Counted from the stretch's first letter, positions 46,629 to 55,298 are shown. The stretch: DNA of 64,000 nt from Williamsia muralis (GCF_002735905.1 NZ_PEBD01000004.1:124001-188000); one strand, 5' to 3'. The notes: generated from the letters alone by a model not told the origin. Numbers and translations: made by a program.

Positions 46629-47387
46629 TCAGTACTGCTGCTGGCCGGCCATCTGGGTCTGGATGCGTTGCTGCAGGCGTTGCAGTCCCATGGTCGACAA
46701 CCCGGGGATCTGGCTCTCCAGCTGGCGGACAAGGTTGTGGTCGTTGATCACCTTCTCGCTTGACTGGATGAGAACCGTTCCGGCGCCGGTGAAGTCGAAC
46801 TGCTGTTCCTCGCCACTGGCGGCGCCCATCATCGCGGCTCCGGCGGCCATGAAGCCCGTGATCCACCCCTGGTCATAGTGGTGACTGGGGGAGGGGCAAT
46901 CGGCCCAGCCGACCAGCGCCTCGGGGTCGACCCGCAACGGCGGTTCGGCGAACATGACCGGCCCGTTCGAGGACGCCAGGAACTTGCCGGTGCCGATGAG
47001 TGTCAAGTAGCCCGGCACGATTGACTGGTTCAGCTGCAACCCGGGCTCGAAGGCCAACAAGTTGGCCGCCCGAACCGTGAGGTTGCCGTCTTCGAGGTCA
47101 TACGAATTGATGTCGAAGCCGCGGTCTCCGATGATCAGCGTTCCCTGGCCCTGGGCGATCACGTAGTCGCCCATGTACAACGGCGCGCTGATGGTGCCGG
47201 CCAGCGACTGCATCATCGCTGTCTGCATGCCCTGGACCAGAGCCTGGAACTGCATCTGTCCGTAGTAGGCGATCATGGCGCCCTTGGACATGATCCAGGG
47301 CTTGGTCAGCTGCATGTAGTACGCGTACGTGTTGCCCGGAATGTTGTCGTCACCTTGCAGCATCGACGGATTCAAGATGTCGCTCAT
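46629..47387 (-). CDS. AIM24-family protein 3 of 3
   Basis: 252 residues from the ATG at 47385-47387, after AGAGGAAAAG. The TRAP-like beta-sandwich of the AIM24 family shows in GQGTLIIGDRGFDINSYDLEDGNLTVRAANLLAFEPGL and GSGTKFL-like VPGYLTLIGTGKFLASSNGPV. A helical C-terminal extension (LVRQLESQIPGLSTMGLQRLQQRIQTQMAGQQQY) is unique to this copy. It starts 10 bases after the middle copy. Bacterial AIM24 proteins form 24-mers in solution; physiological role unknown. No signal peptide. Confidence 0.9.
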   Translation of the reverse strand: MSDILNPSMLQGDDNIPGNTYAYYMQLTKPWIMSKGAMIAYYGQMQFQALVQGMQTAMMQSLAGTISAPLYMGDYVIAQGQGTLIIGDRGFDINSYDLEDGNLTVRAANLLAFEPGLQLNQSIVPGYLTLIGTGKFLASSNGPVMFAEPPLRVDPEALVGWADCPSPSHHYDQGWITGFMAAGAAMMGAASGEEQQFDFTGAGTVLIQSSEKVINDHNLVRQLESQIPGLSTMGLQRLQQRIQTQMAGQQQY

Positions 47388-47397
47388 GGCTTTTCCT

Positions 47398-48123
47398 CTA
47401 CAGCTTCTGTTCGGATGCTTGGACGAAAACGGTTCCTTGGCCCTGACACTGCAACTGCATGGCCTCGCCGGCGCCGCGGCCGACCGCGTCACGCCAGCCC
47501 ATCGTCGATTTGAGCTGCGTTTGGACGTTGCCGAACGTGCCGACAAAGGCCTGCGGATCCACGATCACCGGATACTGGCCGCCGACCTGGATCTCCAACA
47601 CCTCACCGTGAGCCAACAACACAACCGAGCCCATGCCCTGGAGTTGGGTGGTGAACATTCCGTCGCCGGTCAACGCACCGGTGGCAGCTCCGCGTAGCGC
47701 ACCCATGATTCCGCCGCCTCGACCGCCGCCCCCGCCGCCGCCCTGCGAGGTCATCGAGACAATCGACGCCTGCAGACCCGACGTGTAGCCGAGCGTGCGC
47801 GATGCATCAGCGGTAACCGTTCCTCCCTGGGGCATGTCGATGACATGGACGGCGAGACCGGCAAATCCGTAGTGCACGTCGCCATTTCCCTGCGCGAGCA
47901 TCGTGGCCTCGTGCTCGCCGCGCATCATCCGACCCGCCATGCCCGCGACGGCACCCATACCGCCCATTCCCGGCATGCCACCCCCTCCTGCGCCTGGAAT
48001 CTGGTGCGGCGAGAAGTGCACCTGACCGGTGTAGAAGAGCATCGCGCCCTTACGCGCGACCACGCCACCGGCGTGACCGATGTTGACCTTGACCACTTTC
48101 GAGTTCACTTTTTCAAAGACCAT
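47398..48123 (-). CDS. AIM24-family protein 2 of 3
   Basis: 241 residues from the ATG at 48121-48123. Same fold as its neighbours (AMLFYTGQVHFSP, TMLAQGNGDVHYGFAGLAVHVIDM, LLAHGEVLEIQVGGQYPVIVDPQAFVG), interrupted by two Gly/Met-rich stretches (residues 45-70 and 132-145) that look like flexible insertions. It ends in GQGTVFVQASEQKL, the closing strand seen in all three copies. Starts five bases after the 48129 gene stops. Confidence 0.9.
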   Translation of the reverse strand: MVFEKVNSKVVKVNIGHAGGVVARKGAMLFYTGQVHFSPHQIPGAGGGGMPGMGGMGAVAGMAGRMMRGEHEATMLAQGNGDVHYGFAGLAVHVIDMPQGGTVTADASRTLGYTSGLQASIVSMTSQGGGGGGGRGGGIMGALRGAATGALTGDGMFTTQLQGMGSVVLLAHGEVLEIQVGGQYPVIVDPQAFVGTFGNVQTQLKSTMGWRDAVGRGAGEAMQLQCQGQGTVFVQASEQKL

Positions 48124-48128
48124 TGCAC

Positions 48129-48752
48129 TCACCGTTCCGCCGGCTGGATGGACACAACACCCTGACCCTGCCACCGCAGCGAGAACGCCTCGCCGCCGTC
48201 CTGGCCAATCATCGACCGCCAGCTGACGTCGGTGACAAACGATTGCTGCAGTTGACCTTTGGCAGACACAAACGCATCCGGGTCGACCACCAGAGGCATG
48301 TTCGGGCTCACCTCGAGATGAATCAAAGGACCGCCGGCCGAAAGCAAGGCAACCTGACCCGTGCCCGACACCGTCGTGGTGAAAAGACCTTGCCCGCTGG
48401 ACATTCCGCCGAGTCCCGAGAACTGGACATTGGTTTGAAGATTACCGGCCATCGCCAGCAACTGCCGCGACTCCACCTGGATCGTCTCGTTGTTCAGCTG
48501 CAACACCGCTGTGTACTGAGCGCCGATCGCGAGGTGGACCAGGCCATTGCCCGTGCACTCCATCAGTTTGAGCGATTCACCGGTGGCTTTCTGTTTGAGG
48601 CCGGCGAGCACACCCGCTCCGCCGCCGAATCCGGCTGCCTTGAACTCAACCTGCCCCTGGTACGAGACCATCGACCCGCTGACGGCTTTGATGGATGTGT
48701 TGTTGAGCCGTGCCTCGACCACGCGTTTGGTCAATCCGAATAACTCGGCCAT
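48129..48752 (-). CDS. AIM24-family protein 1 of 3
   Basis: 207 residues, first gene of the tandem set. Compact AIM24 fold: SMVSYQGQVEFKAAGFGG, LMECTGNGLVHLAIGAQYTAVLQLNNETIQVESRQLLAMAGNL and LIHLEVSPNMPLVVDPDAFVSAKG, ending GQGVVSIQPAER. The three copies share the pattern VDPxAFV and QGxGxVxIQ. A 205-base gap upstream (48753-48957) separates it from the divergent membrane gene and may hold both promoters. Confidence 0.9.
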   Translation of the reverse strand: MAELFGLTKRVVEARLNNTSIKAVSGSMVSYQGQVEFKAAGFGGGAGVLAGLKQKATGESLKLMECTGNGLVHLAIGAQYTAVLQLNNETIQVESRQLLAMAGNLQTNVQFSGLGGMSSGQGLFTTTVSGTGQVALLSAGGPLIHLEVSPNMPLVVDPDAFVSAKGQLQQSFVTDVSWRSMIGQDGGEAFSLRWQGQGVVSIQPAER

Positions 48753-48957
48753 GTTGTGCGTCCTCTGAGTTCAAGCGTGCTGAGCGATGACTGACATATC
48801 GTAGGCACCAGCAACCCAGGTGAACAGCCCGAATCCTCGGTTCGACTGACGTCCGCACACATGGTTCGTCGTGCTGCGCCGCCGAGCGCAGCCGGAATGC
48901 CCGATGGGTTCGACCAGACGGACGTGAGCGCTGGTCGGCTGCCGTAACGTGACCGGC

Positions 48958-49437
48958 GTGAATGATGCGTCGTGGGGTGCGGTAGGTGTCGGGATTTTTC
49001 TCATCGCGGTGGTGTTCGGTATCGGCCTGTATGTCCGGTACAGGCAGAACGAGGCGGCTCGGCTGGACCATGACGTCGATCTTGCGGTGAAACTGCGGAC
49101 GATCGCAGGCCAGGATCCGGTTCGGGCGGCGGCGATCGACGAGTTCGAGACGGCGATCTACGAGCGGTTGTTCTACGCATCCACGGTCGGGCCACGAGCG
49201 CGGGGCGCGGCGTGGGCCCTGTTGGGTGCCGTCCTCGCGGCGTTCGGTGCACTTTGGGTCCGCGACGGAGGTGGAATCGTCACTGACGTAGTGCACTACG
49301 GGTTGGCCGCTGTCGCAGCCGGTTTCGCTCTGACCTTCTTGGTGTTTCTGGGGCTGACGCTGTACGCGGCAACCAGCATGCCGCGGATTTCGTTTGCGGA
49401 CTCGTACAGCGACGAGCCCGAAAGCTCCACCGACTGA
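48958..49437 (+). CDS. Membrane protein of unknown function
   Basis: 159 residues from a GTG at 48958 (another GTG three codons earlier). Three transmembrane helices: residues 5-25 (AVGVGIFLIAVVFGIGLYV), about 85-105 and 112-135. The cytoplasmic loop between the first two is charged (RQNEAARLDHDVDLAVKLRTIAGQDPVRAAAIDEFETAIYERLFY) and probably helical. No family recognised. Divergent from the AIM24 genes. Confidence 0.78.
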   Translation: MNDASWGAVGVGIFLIAVVFGIGLYVRYRQNEAARLDHDVDLAVKLRTIAGQDPVRAAAIDEFETAIYERLFYASTVGPRARGAAWALLGAVLAAFGALWVRDGGGIVTDVVHYGLAAVAAGFALTFLVFLGLTLYAATSMPRISFADSYSDEPESSTD

Positions 49438-49481
49438 GGCGAACCCATTGTCGGCGAGATCTGATCGGTGTTCGGCAGACG

Positions 49482-50363
49482 TCAGTAGGGCTGATAGCCG
49501 TACGTCGGCGCTTGCACGTGTGCCCTTCTGCGGCCCAACACGATGCCGGCGAGGCTCGTCGCGGTGACCACCAGCAGGGTCAGGGTGGCGAGCACGGCGC
49601 CCGGACCTGTCGAGAAATTGTTGGTCGCCTCGAAGACCTCGGACTCGATGTCCGACTCGAACAAGATGCAGATGCTCGGCGCTGCCAAGAAGATGATCGC
49701 CAGCAGCAGGTGCAGAACCGACAAAACAAAGACGGCGATCGAATTGCCGAAACGGCCTATGTTGCAGAGAATCAGCAGGCCCAGAACGGCGACGGGTAGT
49801 ACAAAGAGCGGAAGGAACACTCCGGCATAGGGCGCTCCGCTCGCCCCCGATCCCAGATCAACCGGTTCGCCTGCTTCGAACACCTGCCCCCATCCGTTGA
49901 CCGAGGCTCGCGGGCCGCTGCTCGTCTTCGGCTCGAAGGACGCCCAGGTCAGCCATCCGTAGACAACGATGAGTAGGGCCCCGACGAGCGCTGCGGCACC
50001 GAAGGCGCGCGTGAGCCCGACCGCAACCGGCTTGGGATCAAAGCCCGGCGTCGACGCCCCGAACTGCGGCACCCCGAACTGCGGAGCGCCGAACTGCGGG
50101 GTCCCGTACTGAGTGTTCCCGTACTGGGTGGGTTGCGAAAATTGCTGTGCGCTCGGCTGATACGGCGGTGGGTACGGCATGAACTGATCGGCGGGCTGGG
50201 CAGGCGGGTACGGATTGAATCCACTCTGGTCGACGTGACCGGGGTGGTGAGGGTCGGCGGGTGCGGCGAAGTGCTGCGTGGGTTGCGCGCCGTCGCCGAG
50301 CCGGCGGTCAGCCTTGGTCAGGTCGGGACGTGAGCCGGAAGCGTCACCCGGATCGTTGGTCAT
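49482..50363 (-). CDS. Membrane protein with Pro/Gln-rich repeat N-terminus
   Basis: 293 residues from the ATG at 50361-50363. The cytoplasmic first 110 residues are Pro/Gln/Tyr-rich and end in five near-perfect repeats of about five residues (QYGNT, QYGTP, QFGAP, QFGVP, QFGAS). Four to five transmembrane helices follow, with a 40-residue outer loop after the first (FEPKTSSGPRASVNGWGQVFEAGEPV). Common actinobacterial envelope protein type; function unknown. Confidence 0.8.
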   Translation of the reverse strand: MTNDPGDASGSRPDLTKADRRLGDGAQPTQHFAAPADPHHPGHVDQSGFNPYPPAQPADQFMPYPPPYQPSAQQFSQPTQYGNTQYGTPQFGAPQFGVPQFGASTPGFDPKPVAVGLTRAFGAAALVGALLIVVYGWLTWASFEPKTSSGPRASVNGWGQVFEAGEPVDLGSGASGAPYAGVFLPLFVLPVAVLGLLILCNIGRFGNSIAVFVLSVLHLLLAIIFLAAPSICILFESDIESEVFEATNNFSTGPGAVLATLTLLVVTATSLAGIVLGRRRAHVQAPTYGYQPY

Positions 50364-50435
50364 GATGTCTGCAAACCCCCGCTGTCGATGTCCGTATTGC
50401 CGGTGCACACATCGTAGACACGGACAGCTCGTGGT

Positions 50436-51389
50436 TCAGCTGGCGCAACCGAAGCGGACGCGGAACGCAGTGGGCGTGATACCGACGATGGCCGAGAAAT
50501 GGTGTCGCAGCAGGGTCGCCGAACTGAAGCCGACCTGACGGGCAACTTCCTCGATGCCGAGATCGGTGGTTTCCAGCAGACTCTGCGCGGCGAGGACCCG
50601 CTGCTCGGTGAGCCAGCGCAACGGGCTGGTGCCCACTTCGTCGGCGAACCTGCGGGCAAAAGTGCGTGGGGACATGTGTGCTTTGGTGGCCATGTCCGCG
50701 ATCGAGATGTCCTGCTTCAGATTGCGCAGCATCCAGTTGAGCACGCGACCGAATCCGTCCTCATCACATTCCGGCACAGGCGCTTTCACGAACTGCCGCT
50801 GCCCGCCTTCGCGTTGCGGAGGAACCACCATGCGGCGGGCGATCTTGTTCGCAATCGTCGGCCCGTGTTCGGTGCGGACCAGGTGCAGACTGGCGTCGAT
50901 GCCGGCTGCTGTACCAGCGCTGGTGATGATGTTGCCCTCTTGGACGTACAGCACATCGGTGTTCACGTCGACGTCTGGGAACAGCTCGGACATCTCCTTG
51001 CCGTACTTCCAGTGGGTGCTCGCCGACCGGCCGCCGAGCAGGCCTGCGGCGGCGACGACAAACGAGCCCGTGCAAACCGACAATATGTATGCGCCTCGAG
51101 CGTCGGCTGCCCGGAGTACATCGAGGACCGCCTCGGGGAAGTCGGTCCGGACCTGCCCGGCCGGTATCGCCACCAGGTCCGCATCGGCGCACGCTTCGAG
51201 CCCGTACTGCGGAATGACCTGGGCGCCCGTCGTGAAGTTCAGCGGTTTGCCCGGTTCGATACCGCACACGCGGTAGTCGAACTTCGGTACGCCCTCGTCG
51301 GTGCGGTCCACGCCGAATACCTCGCTGACCACGCCGTACTCGAAGGCGGCGACGGGCTCTTGCAGGATCACGGCGACGGAGCGGAGCAT
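50436..51389 (-). CDS. GlxA-type AraC regulator with DJ-1/PfpI domain
   Basis: 317 residues from the ATG at 51387-51389. An N-terminal DJ-1/PfpI domain (residues 1-170) has the nucleophile-elbow-like YILSVCTGSFVVAAAGLLGGRSASTHW with a Cys. A C-terminal AraC double HTH follows (ISIADMATKAHMSPRTFARRFADEVGTSPLRWLTEQRV and GIEEVARQVGFSSATLLRHHF). GlxA-like regulators respond to small metabolites. Divergent from the 56-residue membrane protein gene at 51473, which may be its target. Confidence 0.9.
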   Translation of the reverse strand: MLRSVAVILQEPVAAFEYGVVSEVFGVDRTDEGVPKFDYRVCGIEPGKPLNFTTGAQVIPQYGLEACADADLVAIPAGQVRTDFPEAVLDVLRAADARGAYILSVCTGSFVVAAAGLLGGRSASTHWKYGKEMSELFPDVDVNTDVLYVQEGNIITSAGTAAGIDASLHLVRTEHGPTIANKIARRMVVPPQREGGQRQFVKAPVPECDEDGFGRVLNWMLRNLKQDISIADMATKAHMSPRTFARRFADEVGTSPLRWLTEQRVLAAQSLLETTDLGIEEVARQVGFSSATLLRHHFSAIVGITPTAFRVRFGCAS

Positions 51390-51472
51390 GCCGACCAGTA
51401 TGGCAGAAAATATGCGAAGACTGGCAAAACAGCCAGTGGTGGCACTATCTGTTCGGGCGCATAGTTTCAGAC

Positions 51473-51643
51473 ATGGAAATCGCAATCATCTTCATCCCAG
51501 TCCTGATCATCGCCTTCATCGCGTTCCACGAGAACGCCAAGAAGACGGCACACCTACCGCGCGCCCCGTTCGGATTGGACGCCGAATACGGCCCCGATTC
51601 CGCACGGGTGCGCGACGAGTTGGAAACCCTGACGCGCCGCTAG
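51473..51643 (+). CDS. Small membrane protein, 56 residues
   Basis: An ATG at 51473 opens a 56-codon frame: one N-terminal hydrophobic helix (MEIAIIFIPVLIIAFIAF) followed by a polar tail ending in RVRDELETLTRR. Codon use matches real genes (third-position GC). It is divergent from the GlxA-type regulator 83 bases away. No named family; probably a single-pass inner membrane peptide. Confidence 0.65.
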   Translation: MEIAIIFIPVLIIAFIAFHENAKKTAHLPRAPFGLDAEYGPDSARVRDELETLTRR

Positions 51644-51680
51644 AAGCACGTCGGAAGTCACTCGCCGAGTAAGTCCGGGG

Positions 51681-52346
51681 TCAGACGACGTGGAATGCGG
51701 TGATGCCGCGCGCCGGCAGGTCATCGAGGATCGGTTTGATGTTCGTGCCGGTCTCCGGCCCGATGCATCCGATGAAGTAGTAGGCATTGACCATGCCGAC
51801 GAGTCGGTCGCCGACCACCACGGGGCTACCCGAGTCTCCCTCGACCACGCAGATCTGGCTGGTGTGCGCCGAGCCGTCCGAGAACCACGTGATGCCACAG
51901 GTGTTGGCGGTGGTGCGTCCCTGTTTGCAGCCGATCTCCGGGAAAGTGGGGGCCTGCGTGCGGATGCCACGGATGGTCACGCCGCCGACGCGCTGAACGG
52001 GGTTCACCTTCGCTGAATCGAATCGGATGATCGCGTAATCGAGGTCACGGTGCGTGAAGGTGACCTGGCCGACCGGTCCGAGTCCTTGGGCGGCTTCGAC
52101 GAACACTGCCTTGCCGGCGGGGCCACAGTGACCTGCGGTGAGACCCACCAAGATGTTGTTCTGGTCGCGGCCGATGGCAGTCAGTGTGCAGGCGCTCGCT
52201 GTGCCCTTGTCCTTGTCCACCAAGATTCCCGTCCCGCCCCCGATGTTGGCCTTTGCGGGCGCAGCTGAAGCGGTGGACACCCCCAGTGCTGTCAGTGCGA
52301 CGAGCGCGCACAGAGTTGCAATGAGTGTGGCGGCCTTCTTGAACAT
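51681..52346 (-). CDS. Secreted S1-family (chymotrypsin-like) serine protease
   Basis: 221 residues from the ATG at 52344-52346. Sec signal peptide (LIATLCALVALTALGVSTASA). The catalytic triad is readable: His 73 in LTAGHCGP, Asp 103 in DLDYAIIRF and Ser 172 in VEGDSGSPVVV. Six Cys could form three disulfides. Resembles mycobacterial secreted trypsin-like proteins (Rv1815 type). Substrate unknown. Convergent with the small membrane gene. Confidence 0.93.
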   Translation of the reverse strand: MFKKAATLIATLCALVALTALGVSTASAAPAKANIGGGTGILVDKDKGTASACTLTAIGRDQNNILVGLTAGHCGPAGKAVFVEAAQGLGPVGQVTFTHRDLDYAIIRFDSAKVNPVQRVGGVTIRGIRTQAPTFPEIGCKQGRTTANTCGITWFSDGSAHTSQICVVEGDSGSPVVVGDRLVGMVNAYYFIGCIGPETGTNIKPILDDLPARGITAFHVV

Positions 52347-52596
52347 CAATTCCTCACGGTAAATCTGCCGGGACAATGAGGAACCTACCAGCCGTGTCAC
52401 GCATCACCGGCACCGTCGCAGGGGCTCGGCTCCGTACCGATCGGTCCGTCGGGAGCGTCTGTCGGGCGTCCAGATTGATGAAACTGGCGGGAGCACAGTC
52501 GAATCCGGCTTGTAGTCGACCGTGCGGGCGCGTGCGGTCAGCGGGTGTGAGAACCGTCGGGTTCTCGGGAGTCGACGTCCCCACACCCGCCAGAGA

Positions 52597-53076
52597 TCAC
52601 TTGGGCGGACGGGCCACGCACTGGGCCAGGTACAGCTGGTCGCCCAACGTGTTCATCAGTTCGAGCTGCGTCTGCAAGTAGTCGACGTGACCTTCCTCGT
52701 CGGCCAGGATCTTCTCGAGCAGGATCGCGCTGGTCGAATCCTGCTTGTCGCGGCACATCACGATTCCGGGCTTGAGGCGTGCGACCACGTCGAGTTCGAT
52801 CTGCAGGTCACTCTCGAACTGCTCACGCAACGTCTGGCCCACCTTGAGCGAGAACAGCCGTTGGTAATTGGGCAATCCGTCCAGCAGCAGGATCCGGTCG
52901 GTGAGTGCCTCGGCGTGGTTCATCTCCTCGAACGACTCGGCACGGGTCTGTGCGGCAATCTCCGTGTACCCCCAGCTGTCCTGCATCTTCGAGTGCAGGA
53001 AGTACTGGTTGATGGCGGTCAGTTCGCTGGTCAGTTGCTCGTTGAGCAGTTTGAGAACTTCTGGATCTCCTTGCAT
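52597..53076 (-). CDS. bfr: Bacterioferritin
   Basis: 159 residues. The di-iron ligands fall at canonical positions: E18, E51, H54, E94, E127 and H130, and M52 is the heme-binding Met. Length typical. Forms a 24-mer storing iron as mineral; heme at subunit interfaces helps release it through Bfd. Divergent from the 53226 gene, with a bfd-like gene just beyond that. No IdeR box could be recognised in the 149-base upstream gap. Confidence 0.97.
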   Translation of the reverse strand: MQGDPEVLKLLNEQLTSELTAINQYFLHSKMQDSWGYTEIAAQTRAESFEEMNHAEALTDRILLLDGLPNYQRLFSLKVGQTLREQFESDLQIELDVVARLKPGIVMCRDKQDSTSAILLEKILADEEGHVDYLQTQLELMNTLGDQLYLAQCVARPPK

Positions 53077-53225
53077 GAAATCTCCTCACATCGAAGAGCA
53101 CGTCGTGTCGCCAACGGGAGGGCTGGTCCCGGAGGGGCTGTGCAACACACGCGTCCGGAATCAATTTATCTCGGTACGATGCTGTTTTGGTGACAACGAC
53201 GGGACCTCGGCGACAGGATGGATCA

Positions 53226-53843
53226 ATGACCCAGCACTCCCGAATCCTGGCCTCGGACTTCTCGCTCCCGAGCGACGAGGGAATCGTTGATGTTCTGTCT
53301 GCGAACAACGACTCGCTCGCGAAGCTGGGTGCCCATCACATGGTGGTCTACAGCGGGCTGCATGACCCGCGGCGCGTCTTCGCCACGCTGGGGTTGCACG
53401 ACCGGGGATCCATCGACAAGCTGCTCCGCAATCCTGCGGTCATGGATTGGTTCGACGCGGCCGGCGTGGAGGAGATTCCTCCTTTGTTCGCGGGTGAGGT
53501 TGTCGAGAAGATCGATCTGGTGGACGAGCCGACTGACCACACAGGCATCATCGTCGCTGCGATCGCTCCGATCGACAACGTGGATGTTCTTCTGGCGAAG
53601 GTTCGGGGCAGCCTGCGGAGGTTCATCGCTGCAGGAGTCCGGCGTGTCTGGATCTACCGGGCGTTCGATGACCGGAACGAGGTCATGATCTTGCAGGAGC
53701 TCGACACCGAAGAGCACGCGACCGCCTGGGTGGAACAGCCTGACGCTGCTGCCGAATGGATGTCCGGTGCGGGAGTCGGGGTGTATCCGCCGCTGTTCGT
53801 GGGCAAGCTGCAGCGGATACTGGAACTGCAGTTGCAAGCCTAG
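53226..53843 (+). CDS. Duplicated-domain protein between bfr and bfd
   Basis: 205 residues from the ATG at 53226. It is an internal duplication: the segments ending IPPLFAGEVVEKIDL (about residue 98) and YPPLFVGKLQRILEL (about 198) align, each preceded by AW/DW-x-AGV and a strand with an HH or VWIYR. Each half is about 95 residues, resembling a ferredoxin-like alpha-beta (ABM-type) module. I recognise no named family. It lies between bfr and the bfd-like gene, 15 bases before the latter, so an iron-release or heme role is possible but unproven. Confidence 0.82.
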   Translation: MTQHSRILASDFSLPSDEGIVDVLSANNDSLAKLGAHHMVVYSGLHDPRRVFATLGLHDRGSIDKLLRNPAVMDWFDAAGVEEIPPLFAGEVVEKIDLVDEPTDHTGIIVAAIAPIDNVDVLLAKVRGSLRRFIAAGVRRVWIYRAFDDRNEVMILQELDTEEHATAWVEQPDAAAEWMSGAGVGVYPPLFVGKLQRILELQLQA

Positions 53844-53858
53844 GTATCGGACTTCGTC

Positions 53859-54050
53859 ATGTATGTGTGTCTGTGCCAAGGAGTTACGAGTCACGTCGTC
53901 GAGCAGGCCGTGGCCGACGGTGCGCGTACCTCCAAAGAGGTCGCCAAAGCCTGCGGTGCCGGTCATGACTGCGGCAGGTGTCGACGCACCGTACGTGCGA
54001 TCATCGAGGCCCACTTCGCGGACGTGCCCACGGCCGGGGTCCAGCCGTAG
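53859..54050 (+). CDS. bfd: Bfd-like [2Fe-2S] ferredoxin
   Basis: 63 residues. The BFD-type cluster ligands are C4, C6, C38 and C41 in MYVCLCQGV and HDCGRCRRT (a fifth Cys at 32 is extra). Bfd docks on bacterioferritin heme and passes electrons to reduce the ferric core, releasing Fe(II). It starts 15 bases after the duplicated-domain gene; bfr is divergent 783 bases away. Confidence 0.92.
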   Translation: MYVCLCQGVTSHVVEQAVADGARTSKEVAKACGAGHDCGRCRRTVRAIIEAHFADVPTAGVQP

Positions 54051-54067
54051 GCGACGTCCGCCGAGCC

Positions 54068-55192
54068 TCAGGTCAGTGCGTTGAGTTGGTCCAGAGTTGT
54101 TGTGGCGTCCAGGTATTCCTGAACCCACCGTTCGATGACCGCGGCGGACTTCTCCACCTTGGTGAACTGCCCGACCACCTGGCCGACGGGATTGAAGGCA
54201 ACGTCCACGGTCTGGTCCGGGTAGCGGTGTGTTGCGGCAACCGCCATCCCGGACACCATGTACTGCAACGGCATTCCGAGTGGTTCGGGGTTCTCCGGCT
54301 TTTCCCAGGCCTCGGTCCAGTCGTTGCGCAACATCCGGCAGGGCTTGCCCGTGAAGGACCGGCTGCGAACGGTGTCACGGCTGCTGGCCGACACGTAGGC
54401 GGCCTGCTGCACGGCAGTGTTCTCCGACTCCTCGACCATCAGCCACTGCGAACCCGTCCAAGCTCCCTGGGTGCCGAGAGCGAGGGCGGCCGCGATCTGC
54501 TGGCCGCTGCCGATGCCACCGGCGGCCAGAACCGGGATCGGCGCAACCTCTTTGACCACCTGCGGCCACAAGACGATGGATCCGACCTCGCCGCAATGGC
54601 CGCCACCCTCGCCGCCCTGGGCGATGATGATGTCCACACCGGCGTCGGCATGCTTGCGGGCCTGCTTGGGTGACCCGCACAGCGCGGCGACCTTGCGGCC
54701 GGCCTCGTGGAGGTGGGCGATCATCTCCGCAGGCGGGGTGCCGAGGGCATTTGCGATGAGGCTGACCTTGGGATGCTGGAGCGCGATCTCGACCTGAGGG
54801 GTCGCGGTGGCCTCGGTCCACCCCAGGAGCTGAAGCGAATTCTCTTCGTCCTCGGGCAGTGGAACACCGTGGTCGAGAAGGATCTTGCGGCCGAAGTCGA
54901 GGGTTTCGGCCGGGACCATCGACTGCAACATCGACGTGAGTTCCTCGGCGGACAGGTTGGAGTCCATGCCCTCGTACTTGTTGGGGATCACGATGTCGAC
55001 GCCATAGGGATGGTCACCGATGTGCTCATCGATCCAGTTGAGTTCGATCTCCAACTGTTCCGGCGTGAATCCGACCGCACCCAGCACCCCGAATCCGCCG
55101 GCCTTGCTCACGGCGACCACGACGTCGCGGCAGTGGGTGAACGCGAAGATGGGGAACTCGATGCCGAGATCGTCACAGATTGGGGTGTGCAT
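54068..55192 (-). CDS. Nitronate monooxygenase-family flavoprotein under a KstR-type site
   Basis: 374 residues. TIM-barrel NMO fold: AVSKAGGFGVLGAVGFTPEQL, the phosphate-binding AGGIGSGQQIAAALALGTQGAWTGSQWL and the QGGEGGGHCGEVGSI loop. FMN enzymes of this family oxidise nitronates or act as enoyl-type reductases in steroid breakdown. A KstR-consensus operator lies 47 bases upstream, suggesting a steroid-catabolic role. It is 107 bases downstream of the FdhF-like gene but has its own site. Confidence 0.88.
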   Translation of the reverse strand: MHTPICDDLGIEFPIFAFTHCRDVVVAVSKAGGFGVLGAVGFTPEQLEIELNWIDEHIGDHPYGVDIVIPNKYEGMDSNLSAEELTSMLQSMVPAETLDFGRKILLDHGVPLPEDEENSLQLLGWTEATATPQVEIALQHPKVSLIANALGTPPAEMIAHLHEAGRKVAALCGSPKQARKHADAGVDIIIAQGGEGGGHCGEVGSIVLWPQVVKEVAPIPVLAAGGIGSGQQIAAALALGTQGAWTGSQWLMVEESENTAVQQAAYVSASSRDTVRSRSFTGKPCRMLRNDWTEAWEKPENPEPLGMPLQYMVSGMAVAATHRYPDQTVDVAFNPVGQVVGQFTKVEKSAAVIERWVQEYLDATTTLDQLNALT

Positions 55193-55238
55193 GGTGTGCC
55201 TCGCAATGCCGGGTATTCAACATGAACATGCTCCGAAA

Positions 55239-55252
55239 TAGAACGTGTTCTA
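55239..55252 (-). promoter_or_regulatory. KstR-type operator upstream of nitronate monooxygenase gene
   Basis: TAGAAC-GT-GTTCTA (as read on the plus strand) has perfect 6-bp arms and matches TNNAACNNGTTNNA exactly. It sits in the 106-base gap between the FdhF-like gene and the nitronate monooxygenase gene. Same arms as the site at 44141; only the two centre bases differ, being AC there and GT here. Confidence 0.82.
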
Positions 55253-55298
55253 GTTGTGTACCCCGTCGCGCGACGGTTTACAACCCCGGGGACCCGCG

